Origin: Setophaga petechia
Lineage: Eukaryota; Chordata; Aves; Passeriformes; Parulidae
DNA length: 64,000 bases
Assembly (NCBI GenBank): GCA_024362935.1
Contig: JANCRA010000118.1
Coordinates: forward strand, 82,001 to 146,000
Direction of reading: 5' to 3'
Below are positions 34,171 to 44,795 of the stretch, in pieces. The position numbers and the translations under genes are program-made. The notes below the pieces were generated by a model. That model had not been told where the DNA came from, did not search any database, and saw nothing but the letters and a program-made list of their open reading frames with translations. Position 1 is the stretch's first letter, and the number at the start of each line of letters is the position of its first letter.

Positions 34171-36819
34171 CATGGGGAGCTTTGCACTGAGCCCTGGGCT
34201 GCTCTTTCCTGCTGCTTTACCTCTGGAAAAGGCAAGATTTTTTTTTTCCCTCTTACAAAGCCCAGCCAAAAAGAAAAAGAAAAGAAAAAAAAGAGAGAGA
34301 AACGTGCTAAGGAGTTAAATAGGGACAGCAGCAGCCCACCAGTGGCTGCACTATTTCTTGCAACATTGTTATTTTCTCGTCTGATTTGTCAGAGTTTCCT
34401 GTTCAAAGCAGAAACATCAAATTTAAGTCTGGCTTCTGCCTCCCTTCCCAGGGAGAAGGGAGAGACAATGGGGAAATATCCAGCAGTGCCTCCATGGCCA
34501 TCACCCCACTTCCCTCCACAGAAAAATTCCTTAAAAATCCGGAAGAATCAGCCCCATCCTTACAGAGGTGATGGGAATAAAATAAAAGACATAAAAATGT
34601 CCAGATTTCCCCAAAGGTTGGCAAGAGCCAGAGCAGGACTCGGGGATTCCCCCAAGGCAGCACAATTGTGTTGTTCTCACTTGTAAAAGTTCAAAAGGAC
34701 ACCAAAAATTCAATCCCTGTTCAGTCTGTGCTGACAGGAAACCATCGGAGCAGGGATGACCCGGGCTGGGAAAGTTCATCCCAGGAAATGAAGTCAGGGC
34801 TCTCAGCGTTTCACTTTTCCCATCGAAACAACCACAGCCAATATTTCACAGCGTTTCTTGGGGAGCTTTCCTCTCAGAGCATCCCTGGAACCGGGGCCAG
34901 GAAGGGCTGGGATCGAGCAGGACAGTTAGAAAAGCAATTCCTGAGGAGGAAGGTTTTAAAATCCCAAACCCTTTGGGACAGGGATTATCCCATAAAACTC
35001 ACACACACGAGCAGCACACAAAGGAATTTGCAAGCAGAGCGGATTGGTGCCGTTCCCATGGCCACGAGAGACTCAGACCCCGAATTTTGCCCCAGGTTCA
35101 AGCGAGATTTTTCTATAATTTCCCTATAAATATGCATTTTTTCCCACTCTAACACCGCCCTCTGCTGCAAGCCGGGCTCGATGCTCGGCAGCAGATCCCG
35201 AGCGTTGCCCCTGGCAACGCAGTTGTTGAAGGCGATAAAAATTCTGATGTCTCGGTGCTTTTGAAAATGCCAGAGCATCAAAATGCAAATGATGCAGCCT
35301 CCTGCAAAGGGCATCTGAGGTAAGGGATATGTTTAGCTCCGGGAGGAGCAGCATGGTGAGAACTGAGCCCAGCTCCCTGTGACACCTCGGGCATCTGCTG
35401 TGCTGTCACCTCCTGCCCACTCCTGCAACGCTTGGGAGCTCTTCTCTTCCACAACCAGGCCAAAACTCGCCCCAAACCATTTTTAATTCCTCTTTTCCCT
35501 GGAGCTGAGCGCTGCTCCAGCTCAGGAAAAAGCTGTTTATAATCAGATATAATTGCCCCAACCTGGGCAAGGGAGAAGGGAAGCTGAGCCAGCTGCTGGA
35601 ATTTGCATTTACCCCTCGCCACTCTCTCCTCCAGGCCAGAGCTGCTCAGGCTTGGCCCAAGGAATTTCACAACCAGCTGCAAAAAATTCCTCCTGCCCAC
35701 AGCAAAAATCCTGATTTCACCCTGCCAGCCTGGGGCTCCCAGCGAGTTCTGCCCACGCTTGAGCCACAGGGAAGGATTTTTATTGGGAGCAGCCATTGCC
35801 AAACCCTGATTAATGCAGGAGCAGCCAGAATTTAACTTGCTGTTCCCTGGGCAGACCTGGTGTCCCTGGGGTGGGCCTCTCCATCTCAGCACAAGGCCCT
35901 GAAAATTCATGGAATTGGTCCTTCCAAATTCCTTGAGGGAAATCATTGATTGCTGCTGGTCTGGTTTGCCTCTAAATGGATTTAGGGGAAGACACCTGAG
36001 CTGGGCTAGCATTAGGAATGTTGTGGCTTATTGGGGATGAGAAAAAACACAGAGTGAGCTCCACACAGAGTGGAGCAGACCCTGGGATTTCCATTTTTCA
36101 GATGATCTCCCAAAAATGAGATCTAAGAAACTCTGGAGCTGCTGCTGTGCTTTCCCCCAGGAATTCCAGGGGGTGCTGGATAAATCCAGATCCTTCTCTG
36201 GGATTGGGAATTTTTAGGGGAATCTCAGCAGCAGCTCCTTCCCTGCCAAGCTGGGGCTGCAGAAATGAAGCAGAGCCCTCCCAGCCAGAGAGCAGAGTCA
36301 ATAAATTCACAGCAAATCCAAAATTCCCTGCTAGGAGAGGAGCTCAGGAACATTTCAGCTCCAGGGTATCCAGACACAACAGATCCAGAGATTAAAAACC
36401 ATCACAGCAGGCAGGGGTTGAAATCTCACCAGGGTAAAGTGGCCTGGTCAGGAAAATATTCCACATTTTCTTTGTGGAATATTCCACGTTTCTATTGTTC
36501 CCATTTCCTGGTAAGGACTGGAATTCTTCAGAGACTGGAATTCAGCTCAGAGTTCCTGCTGCCCCATGGCAGTGCAACACTTCAGTATCCAGGACTATCC
36601 ATCCAACAGGAATATTGGAAAATAAGGAATCAGCCAGTTCAAAAATTCCCTCTGAAATGCCCCTTTTGAGAAAAGAGCCAAGTGGTCTTCAAAATGAACA
36701 GTTTGTTCTGTGAAAGTCCTGATTTTGGTTTATATCCCAACAGGACAAACAGAAGCCCAGCACTTGGGCAACATTTATTCCTTGGAATTTATCCCTCAGC
36801 AGCAGGGGCTGGGGGGCTG
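34171..36819. other. Longest low-repeat stretch; no gene supported
   Basis: Apart from an A/G-rich run at 34255-34305 there is no array or recognised transposon. The longest open frame is 244 codons on minus (35278-36012). It has no recognisable domain, no start or splice context that I can support, and its composition is unremarkable. An RFX-type X-box lies at 35204-35218. This stretch is the best place in the window to look for conserved non-coding or regulatory sequence. Confidence 0.5.
35204..35218. promoter_or_regulatory. Palindromic X-box (RFX-binding motif candidate)
   Basis: 'gttgcccctggcaac' is a full inverted repeat, GTTGCC-N3-GGCAAC, and fits the RFX consensus GTNRCC(N0-3)RGYAAC on both half sites. 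RFX factors control ciliary and some immune genes. No linked gene is visible here, so function is unproven. Confidence 0.4.
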
Positions 36820-36994
36820 GGGGCAAATACCTGTGTGTGTTAAAGGAGGAGTGTGGGGCAAATACCTGTGTGTGTTAAAGGAGGAGTGTGGGGCAAATAC
36901 CTGTGTGTGTTAAAGGAGGAGTGTGGGGCAAATACCTGTGTGTGTTAAAGGAGGAGTGTGGGGCAAATACCTGTGTGTGTTAAAGGAGGAGTGT
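36820..36994. repeat. 35-bp unit, five near-identical copies
   Basis: Units start at 36820, 36855, 36890, 36925 and 36960 with 'ggggcaaatacctgtgtgtg' followed by 'ttaaaggaggagtgt'. The near-perfect identity points to recent expansion or homogenisation. Confidence 0.98.
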
Positions 36995-38019
36995 GGGAGC
37001 TCAGCACATCGCTCTGAACATCCAGAGTCACCAGGAGAGCCCCTGGGGGGCTCGGAGGTCCTGGAATGTGTCCAGACATTCTTGGTGGCTGCACTTTGAC
37101 CCTTCTGGGGATGTGTGTGAGGACATGGAAGTCACTGGAGTTTGAGTGGTGGAGGGATCATGCATTCACAGGGGTGAAATATGGATTTTGGGATTTTGGT
37201 ACAGGGGGTTATGGAGACAAGATGGAGGAATCAGGGCGTGTCTCAGGCTTCTTCTTTCTTCTTCTTGTCGTCCATCTTCTGTGGTGGTGTTGGCACCTGG
37301 GGATTGGTTTGTGGTGAAGGTGCACTTGTTAACAAGGGTGAAAGGTATTGGGGATGAAAGGTAAATCTGATGTACGGAGTTTTTATTATAAAAAAGACAC
37401 GACTGCCCCCGTGGGTGGTCAGAGTGCCCTTGGCTGCCTTGCTGGTCAGATCTCGTCTGGCAGAGAGGAAATCTTTGTAAGATAAGAGATAATAAACAAT
37501 CTGAAGAGCGAAATGTCAAAGAGTCCAGACTCGTCCTTTGACCCACGGCTGCCCCGACCCATCCTGTGTGTGCCCCAGCAGAGACAGCAGCCGGGTCGGG
37601 GCAGAGGAGAACAATTTGGCCAAGCTAAAATTCAGTCATTTATCACTGAAGCTTCCCAGCACCTGGGACAAAGCAGGCTCCAGCCAGGCTCTGGAATCCC
37701 ATGGAGGAGGATGGGATAGAGGGGGAAAACCAGGAGGAGCCCACAGATGTCACCTGGTTTGACTTTACAGGAGATGAGCTGGGGCTGTGATTGATCAGAG
37801 TCGAGTACAAAGCAAAGATCAGGAGCAGTGGCATCAGAAAGTGGCTCTGATCTGATCACAGAGCATGGGAAAGAGGCAATTTTGGGACAAAGCTCAATGG
37901 GGAGAAGGAAATTTCTTTTTAACAGCTATTTTGGGTCATGTGAGAGGCCAGGAACAGCCGTTATCATTTCTTCTCTTGGCAGGGATTTGGGATGGGGGCA
38001 GCATCCAAAGGAGGACATG
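36995..38019. other. Unassigned sequence
   Basis: No gene supported. Minus frame 37166-37546 (126 codons) and plus frames of up to 83 codons have no recognisable domain. Confidence 0.45.
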
Positions 38020-38821
38020 AGGACAGGAAGGGTCTGGAGGAAAAGGTGGGTGAGGAGGGGCTGAGGGGTGCTTGGAGTGGTTCAGCTGGAGCAGAGGAGG
38101 CTGAGGGGGAGACTCACCAGAGTCAGAGTCACAACTTCTTGTGAGGGGAAGTGGAGCTGTGTTCTGAGAAGGCTCTGACAAAGGAGTAATGATGAGGAGG
38201 ACACCATTTATATCAGAAGGCTAATTAATTGCTTTATTATGCTATGTTATTTTATACATCTAAAACTGAACTTGTCAAGCACCCAACTCTGCACACACTG
38301 CACTGAATCTTGTGGCTGTCACCCACACAGTTCCAGCACACACACACACCTGGCCCTTGACAGTGTCCGTCACTGTGTAAACAATCTCCACATTGCATTC
38401 TACTTTTGCACAAACACAGGCACAGCAAATGATAAGAGTTGTTCTTTCCTTTCTCTGAGATTCAGGGAATGTGAAACCCTGAAATATTCTTGGAAGAATT
38501 GTGCCTTGCTTTTCTCTGTGAAGAGAAGTGTGGGGCTACAGGGAAGAGCAGGGGCAGGGACTGAGCAGGGACAGCAGCCAGGGCACGGCTGGAGCTGGGC
38601 CAGGGCAGCTCAGGCTGAGCTCAGGGCAAGGCTCTTCCCCCAGAGGGTGCTGGCACTGCCCAGGCTGCCCAGGGAATGGGCACGGCCCCGAGGCTGCCAG
38701 AGCTCCAGGGATGCCCAGGCTGGGCTTGCTGGGGGCTCTGGGCAGGCTTTGGCTTTGGCATTGATCATCCCTGGGGGTCCCTTCCAGCTCAGCACATTCC
38801 ATGATTGTGTGAGAGTGAGGG
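38020..38821 (+). mobile_element. CR1 LINE fragment split by an LTR
   Basis: The left part (38020-38151) carries CR1 motifs in order: 'ggttcagctggagcagagga', 'ggctgaggggg' and 'cacaacttcttgtgagggg'. The right part (38547-38821) continues with 'ggggcagggactgagcagg', 'cttcccccagagggtgctgg' and 'ggtcccttccagctcagcac', ending 'attccatgattgtgtga', which is the CR1 terminal repeat. Removing 38152-38546 (the LTR and one TSD copy) rejoins the CR1 body. Confidence 0.85.
38152..38540 (-). mobile_element. Solo LTR (family D) inserted in CR1, TSD GGGAAG
   Basis: A 389-bp solo LTR. On the minus strand it starts TGTAGCCCCACACTTC and ends AACACAGCTCCA. The poly(A) signal 'cataataaagcaatt' lies about 90 bp from the end. 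The 6-bp TSD GGGAAG is present at 38146-38151 and 38541-38546, as expected for class II (ERVK-like) elements. A short ACACAC run (about 38337-38348) is internal. Confidence 0.88.
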
Positions 38822-38839
38822 ATGGGGGAGATGAAGGAT

Positions 38840-38975
38840 GGGGGAGAAATTTTGGGCAGCGCTGCAGGGGATGGCCAGGGTGGGGGTGTTGGGGTCTGGG
38901 CACGGTTTGGGGTTGGACTGGATGATCCTGTGGGTCCCTCCCAGCTCAGCTCTCTCTGTCATTCTGTGACCTTGC
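38840..38975 (+). mobile_element. CR1 LINE 3'-end fragment
   Basis: 'ttggactggatgatcctgtg', then 'ggtccctcccagctcagc', then 'cattctgtga', the standard CR1 3' end. Confidence 0.8.
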
Positions 38976-38984
38976 CAATGACAA

Positions 38985-39135
38985 TTACAGAATCCCAGAA
39001 TGGTTTGGATGGAAAGGGACCTCAGAGCCCACCCAGTGTCACCATGGGCAGGGACACCTCCCATTCTCCCAAGGTGCTCCAAGCCCCATCCAGCCTGGAT
39101 TTGAACACTTCCAGGGGTTTTCTCTCACCAAAGAG
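38985..39135 (-). mobile_element. CR1 LINE 3'-end fragment
   Basis: 'cagaatcccagaatggtttg', then 'gatggaaagggacctcagag', then 'atccagcctggatttgaaca': a CR1 3' end in reverse orientation. Confidence 0.85.
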
Positions 39136-39374
39136 ATGAAAAAGGGCCAAAGCTGCAGAGCAGAGGAAAGGCCCAGCCCTGGCTGAGCCCAGCCCAACCC
39201 CAAATTAGTCCAAAGCTGAGCCCCACCCCTGGGGACAGACACAGCCCAGCAGCTCCGGTGTCCCCACTGCTGGGGGGGACCAGCACCCGCAGGGACCCCC
39301 CAGCAGGGGGGAGATGCCAATGTCACACCCGTCCCTCTCACACCATCGACAACAACTGCACGGCCCAGCTCCAG

Positions 39375-40075
39375 GAATCATGGAACCATGGAACCATGGG
39401 GTCCTGGAACCATGGAATCACAGAACCATGGAATCACGGAATAATGGAACCATGGAATCACAGAATCATGGAATAATGGAATCACAGAACCATGGAACCA
39501 TGGAATCATGGAACCATGGAATCATGGAATCACAGAACCATGGAATCACAGAACAATGGAACCATGTAATCACAAAACCATGGAACCATGGAATCACAGA
39601 ACCTGGAATCACAGAACAATGGAACTGTGGAATCATGGAACCATGGAATCACAGAACCATGGAACCATGGAATCACAGAACAATGGAACTGTGGAATCAT
39701 GGAATCATGGAACCATGGAAACACAGAATCATGGACCCATGGGATCCTGGAATCATGGAATCATGGAATCCTGGAATCACAGAATCATGGAATCCTGGAA
39801 TCATGGAACCATGGAATCCTGGAATGATGGAATCATGGAATCCTGAAGTCCTGGAATTCTGGAATTCTTGAATCCTAGAATCATGAAAATCTGGAATTCT
39901 ATAATCACAGAATCCTGGAATCCTGAAATCCTGGAATCATGGAACCATGGAATCATGAAACTGCAGAATCCTGGAATCACAGATTCATGGAACCATGGAA
40001 TCCTGGAACCATAGAATCAGGGAATCCTGGAATCACAGAATCAGGGAATCCTGGAATCCTGGAATAATGGAACCT
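39375..40075 (-). repeat. Expanded CR1 8-bp tail, about 87 copies
   Basis: The sequence divides into 8-mers such as GAATCATG, GAACCATG, GAATCACA, GAATCCTG and GAATAATG. These match the reverse complement of the CR1 terminal repeat (ATTCTRTG family), normally present in two to four copies. The right edge runs directly into a minus-strand CR1 body at 40076, where the tail belongs. The 185-codon plus frame through it (39314-39871) is a Met/Glu-Pro-Trp-Asn-His repeat and not a gene. Confidence 0.9.
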
Positions 40076-40190
40076 TCACATTGGAAAACACCTCTGAGGT
40101 CACCAACTCCAGCTGTCCTTCTGTCACAAAACCTCCTGCCATGTCCCTAAATTCATCCTGCTGTGCCCATGGACAGGCTGGACCCTCTTT
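40076..40190 (-). mobile_element. CR1 LINE 3' body that owns the expanded tail
   Basis: 'ttggaaaacacctctgaggt', then 'caccaactccagctgtc', then 'ctgccatgtccctaaattca', matches a CR1 subtype 3' end in reverse orientation. The left end is the 8-bp array. Confidence 0.75.
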
Positions 40191-41377
40191 CCTCCAGGAC
40201 CTTCCTCAGGCCTGAGAACCTTCAGCAGCTCCTTGAGGTTCACATTTAACTTTGGACATGGATATTTAAAGTTTTCTCCTCTGCTTTTGGCAACGAAAGT
40301 TCTTGGACCTGTTTTGGGGTCAAACAAGCCAAAAAGGATGGCAAGGAAGGGGAGCAAACACCACAGCAGAGCCCAGCACCCCAAGAAGGGCCCAGCTGAG
40401 TTCAACATGTGAGAATCCCAACCCTAAAAAGAGGCAGAGGAATCCCATCCTCACAGCCAGGCAGATTCCCCTCTGATATGGGATTGCTGGGATGAAGCAG
40501 CACAGGGAGTTCCCAGGATCCAGGTTTCAACCATTCCATGACAGTTCCATTTTCACAGCAGTTTTAGCAAGCAGGAGGCAATAAATGCAATTAGAAAGTG
40601 CTAATGAATAATTAAAGTCACATCTTAGGACAGACATGAGTCAAAAAGGGTAAAAGTTCAAGGCTTGATTAACTTTAAGCGTTTCATACAGAAATAACTT
40701 CCCATTTTTTCCTGTGATGTTTGCATTTGAGGGCATATCCAGAGTTAATTACCTGAGCAGAGTTCTGTGAGATTTAAAGATTAAAAACTAAAATTAAAAG
40801 AGAACAATTTATAGATCAAGACAGATTATTAGAAGTATTTAACACTCCATCAGCTGTCAAGGAGTCGTTAACACAACAGGAAGCAAAATGGTTTCAGTTT
40901 TGTTTATACTGTTCAAAAACCTCCCTCTTATTTTCTTTTTCTTTTCACAAATCTGAATCAAAGTCAAGTTTATGTTTTCTTCCCCTTGCACCCTCATGAA
41001 AAGCATCTGCACCACAATCTAAATATATTATTTTCTTTTCCCCCTTCTTTTGAGGAAGAGAAAGGGTTTGTTTGGCAAAACAAACACCATTTAAAGCTGT
41101 GCTGCACCTCCTCCTGCCTTGTTCACCAGAGCATTTCTCAGGGAGAAATTCTGTTTATGAAAGGGATTTGGCTGGCAGAGAACACTTCCCTGAGCTCCCA
41201 AAATTCCACGGTAGCAGGAATTATCCCAAACTACCTTCACCAACAGTCCCACAGCTGGAAATCCAGGGAAAACAACTTTCCAGTTTTCCAGCACTGACCC
41301 TGCGAGCCCAAAGCTCTGCTCCACCTCTGCTCCATGGGACACATCCCAGCACAGAACCCCTGGAAGTTCTGCCCAAC
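40191..41377. other. Unassigned sequence
   Basis: AT-rich, single-copy-looking, no gene supported. 41168-41252 has a diverged second copy at 42287-42365, on the other side of the LTR. Confidence 0.45.
41168..41252 (+). repeat. ~85-bp segment duplicated across an LTR (left copy)
   Basis: 'ggctggcagagaacacttcc', then 'ctgagctcccaaaattccac' and 'taccttcaccaacag'. A similar segment occurs at 42287-42365 in the same orientation. Confidence 0.8.
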
Positions 41378-42057
41378 TGCCTTGGTTTGAAAAGAAAAGT
41401 GTTTGTTGGAGAAGGCAGGAGCCTCCCTTGGAATGGAAAATGCAAACCCCTTCCCTCTGAATTATTGTAATTTTGAAATTAAAAAGCTCTCAGGAAAAGA
41501 TATGGGAGCAGGAATAACAGTTCTGTATTAGGGAAATTAAAAATACAGATGCAATAGCACAAACAAACCCTGGCAGAGTGCGAGCAGGCCCTGGCACGCT
41601 GTGGGTCAGGGGGTGGCACAGCCCCATGCCAGGGGGGCTCAGCCCTCCTGCAGTGCCAGCTGTGGTTCTGCTGCAGCAGGGATCCTGCACAAGGGGGGAG
41701 TTTTCCTCTGCAGCTCCAGGGCTGCTGCAGATGGGCCTGGGCTCCCTCTGGCCATGCAGGGCAGCAGAAAGCTGCTCCTCTGGCAATGCAGGGGGCAAAG
41801 GCTGCTGTGCTGTGCCAGGCTCAGCTTGGATCCAGGTAGGAATGCTTGGCTCCTGCCCTGGGCGCAGCATCTCCCCATGGGATGCTGGAATTGGATCAGC
41901 CCTGCAGGGACACTCAGTGGCCATGGACAGCAGAGATCTCCTGCAGGGAGGATTGGCTGTGGCAGAGATCAAGAAAACTGCCCCAAGAACAGCAGAGAGC
42001 TGCCCCAGCTCTGACAGGGGGCACAGAACACACACACACATCTCATAACCCAGGACA
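41378..42057 (-). mobile_element. Solo LTR, family A (copy 2, full length)
   Basis: A 680-bp solo LTR. On the minus strand it starts TGTCCTGGGTTATGAG and ends 'ttttcaaaccaaggca'. A poly(A)-type signal is followed by 'gaactgttattcctgctccc'. The flanks CCAAC (41373-41377) and CAAAC (42058-42062) match 4 of 5, which fits a mutated 5-bp TSD as in ERVL elements. It is nearly identical to copies 1 and 3 in the U3, including long open frames on both strands. A CA run near the 5' end (42029-42040) is specific to this copy. Confidence 0.85.
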
Positions 42058-43395
42058 CAAACTTATCCCAACCCAGGGAAAGATTCGTTTTCTTGGGAAA
42101 GGGGCTGTGGAATGCCCATTTTCCTCCTGAACTCTCAGCTCACACCTGGAGAGGGGCAGGAGGGGCACGGAGCTCCCCCATGGAGGAGGAGCAGCCAAAG
42201 CTTTGCCCTGGGACCACCAGCCCTTCCTGGCTGCCCCAAATCCCAACAATCCTGAGGCTCCCAGGACATCCAGGTGGGAACCAGGGCTGGCAGAAAACAC
42301 TTCCCTGAGCTCCCAAAACTCCACAACAAGAGGAACTACCCTGATGTACCTTCACCAAAAACCCTGAGTCTCCCAGGACACCCATCAGCCCCACTGAGGA
42401 CGAGGATGAGGGGCAAAAGAGGGCAGGAACCCCCCTGGGCACCTTCCCAGCTCCCGGGCTGGGTCACATTCCTGTTTCCATCAATTTCTTGGCATCACTG
42501 AATTTACAAAGCTCTGAAGCAGAAGGGGCTGGGGCAGGAGCAGAGTTTGTCCTCTTCTCTATCTAACACTTTTCTCCAAGTTCTTTTATCTTCCAGTGTT
42601 TCCTCAATTCCTTTTATCTGAATTAAAATCAGGGGGAGGAAAAGCCCTCACAAGCCTCAGTCCATGGCTATAACACATTTGTCCCGAAGTGATCAAATCC
42701 CTGCTAAAAATTGGATAAAAATATCCCTGGCAAACCCTCCAAAGTGAAGATGCTCCTCCCAAAGGAACAATTCCAAACACTCTTCCCTCACCCTGGTGAA
42801 ATCCTGGTTGTGCTTCACCCTCTGGGAGATTCCCTTTTCACTCCACATGAATCTTTTACAGGAATTTTTGTAGGAATAATCTCACTTAACTCCAGTGTTT
42901 AGTCTGGGACGGGGAAAAAAATATTTCCCTCCCCAGCCCCTCTCCTTTAACACAGAGTGTTTTCCCTTGGAATAACCAACCTATTTTGGGGAAGGGAGAG
43001 ACAGAGCATATTTGGGCTGGAATTTTATCTTCAACTCCCTGTTTAAATTGGCCAAAAAATGCCTCGAAGTCCGAACAAGCTTTTAAAAAGGGAAGGGAAA
43101 GAAAGAAAAAGAGCCCTGATAGCTGCCTGAGCTTCCAGCACAGCAAGATTTCAAATTCTTGTGGTCTGAAAGTCGTTCAAAGATGAAGATTCCGGACGGG
43201 TTTTACGATGTGAGGCTGCCCCATAATTTTGTGGTGGCTCTGCAAGTGCTCCAGGAACTTCTGGAGACTGAATGGGAACAGAAGAGTGAGAAATTCCCTG
43301 TTTGTTGTCAGGAAGTGGATGCAGGGATGGCTCAGCATCAGTGAAACAGCTGTTGGGGGAAGGAATAAGCAGAGGGTCCTTTCCCAGTAGAACAG
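42058..43395. other. Unassigned sequence
   Basis: No gene supported. 42287-42365 repeats the segment at 41168-41252. The 61-codon plus frame at 43159-43344 looks protein-like in composition but has no recognised relative or splice context. Confidence 0.45.
42287..42365 (+). repeat. ~80-bp segment duplicated across an LTR (right copy)
   Basis: Second copy of the 41168-41252 segment, sharing 'aacacttccctgagctccca' and 'taccttcacca', with about 20% change by eye. Confidence 0.8.
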
Positions 43396-43560
43396 ATTGG
43401 AATGGTTTGGGATGGGAGGGATCCTAAATCCCATCCAGTGCCATGGCAGGGACACCTCCCACTGCCCCAGGGGCTCCAGCCTGGCCTTGGGCACTGCCAG
43501 GGTTCCAGGGGCAGCCACAGCTGCTCTGGGCACCCTGGCACAGCCCAAACCTCTCTAACC
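43396..43560 (-). mobile_element. CR1 LINE 3'-end fragment
   Basis: 'agattggaatggtttgggat', then 'ggcagggacacctcccactg', then 'gcagccacagctgctctggg'. With the next CR1 and the spacer it forms a block repeated in inverted orientation at 56490-57118. Confidence 0.85.
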
Positions 43561-43689
43561 AGGCCTTGCCAGGCTACAAACCCCCTGTGGGAAATGGCAC
43601 TGGGGGCACCTGCAAGCAGCCAGGCAATCATTCTTTCCTTTCCTTTCTCCATTTGCTGCAATGGCTTTTGGTGCTGGTTTCCATCCTGG

Positions 43690-44190
43690 ATTGAGGAATG
43701 TGAATGCCAGAGTGCTTTGGGTGGGAAGGGATCTTCAATGGCAGCTGATTGCAGCCCAGGGCCAGCTCCCACTGTGCCAGGGGCTGCCAGCCCCAATGCC
43801 CAGCCTGGCCTTGGGCACTGCCAGGGCTCCAGGGGCAGCCACAGCTGCTCTGGCAATTCCAGCCCAGCCCCTGCCCACCCTGCCAGGGAACAATTCCCAA
43901 TTGCCAAGATCCCATCCAGCCCTGCCCTCTGCCACTGGCAGCCATTCCCTGCCTCCTGTCCCTCCATCCTTGTCCCCAGTCCCTCTGCAGCTCTCCTGGA
44001 GCCCCTTCAGGCCCTGCAAGGGCTCTCAGCTCTCCCTGCAGCCTTCTCCTCTCCAGGGGAGCACCCCCAGCTCTCCCAGCCTGGCTCCAGAGGGGCTCCA
44101 GCCCTGCAGTAGCTCCGGGGGCTCCTCTGGGCTCTCTCCAGCAGCTCCAGGTGCTGCTGATGTTGGAGCCCAGCTCTGCAGGTGGGGAAT
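43690..44190 (-). mobile_element. CR1 LINE fragment (~500 bp)
   Basis: Extends from the CR1 3' end ('gtgggaagggatcttcaatg') through 'cagccacagctgctctggca' to the upstream part with 'cttctcctctccagggg' and 'ccagccctgcagtagctcc'. Open frames of up to 236 codons cross it on both strands but are not CR1 ORF2 in a coding register. Confidence 0.85.
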
Positions 44191-44795
44191 CACCTGAGCA
44201 GAGCAAATATCCTCAGGTGAAGGAATCAGGCAGCACTTTTGGGACATCACTTGTAACAGTGGTCCCAAGAAAATGCTGCAAAAATCCCCATTAATAATAG
44301 TGAAAATCAAAGAAAAGCTGCTGCATTCTACAGAGCCATTGGCATTTTATGGACAGGGAAGGGAAAACTCTTCTGGAAGCAGCTGGGACAGGAGTCACCA
44401 GGGCAGGGTTGCCTCATTCTTGTGCTCAGCACTGCAGCTGGAATAGGATTTTGCTCTGGGCTGCAGCTGGATTTCATCAGTTTCTGTTTGGGGTTTTGCA
44501 CAACTCCAGCTCGCTGTGCTCCGAGGGCTGTGCCAAGATTCCCAGGAGCAGCCTCTGCCGGGTTTATGGGATCCACAGAACCTCACAGAGCTTTGTGGAG
44601 CTGCTGGCAGGGACAAGATCTGCTCAGCAGCACACGGGGCAAAACCCCAAACCCATGAACTGGGCAGAAACCTGTGACAGCACTGAAACACCAACGGGGC
44701 CAGCAGGGACAGGCTCCCCCTGCCCTGGGGAGTCTGGAGCAAATCCCTGGAGAGAGGGGGCACCCCTATGGCAGGGATGTGCCCGGCAGTGCCCG
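44191..44795. other. Unassigned sequence
   Basis: No gene supported. Open frames of 177 (plus) and 151 (minus) codons overlap each other, and the first extends into the minisatellite. Confidence 0.45.

Noticed and set aside
43159..43344. 61-codon frame with plausible amino-acid composition
   Set aside because: Too short, with no supported splice sites and no recognised relative.
43338..44206. CR1 reverse-transcriptase ORF
   Set aside because: The frames cross CR1 3' non-coding sequence; no reverse-transcriptase motif is present and the copies are 5'-truncated.
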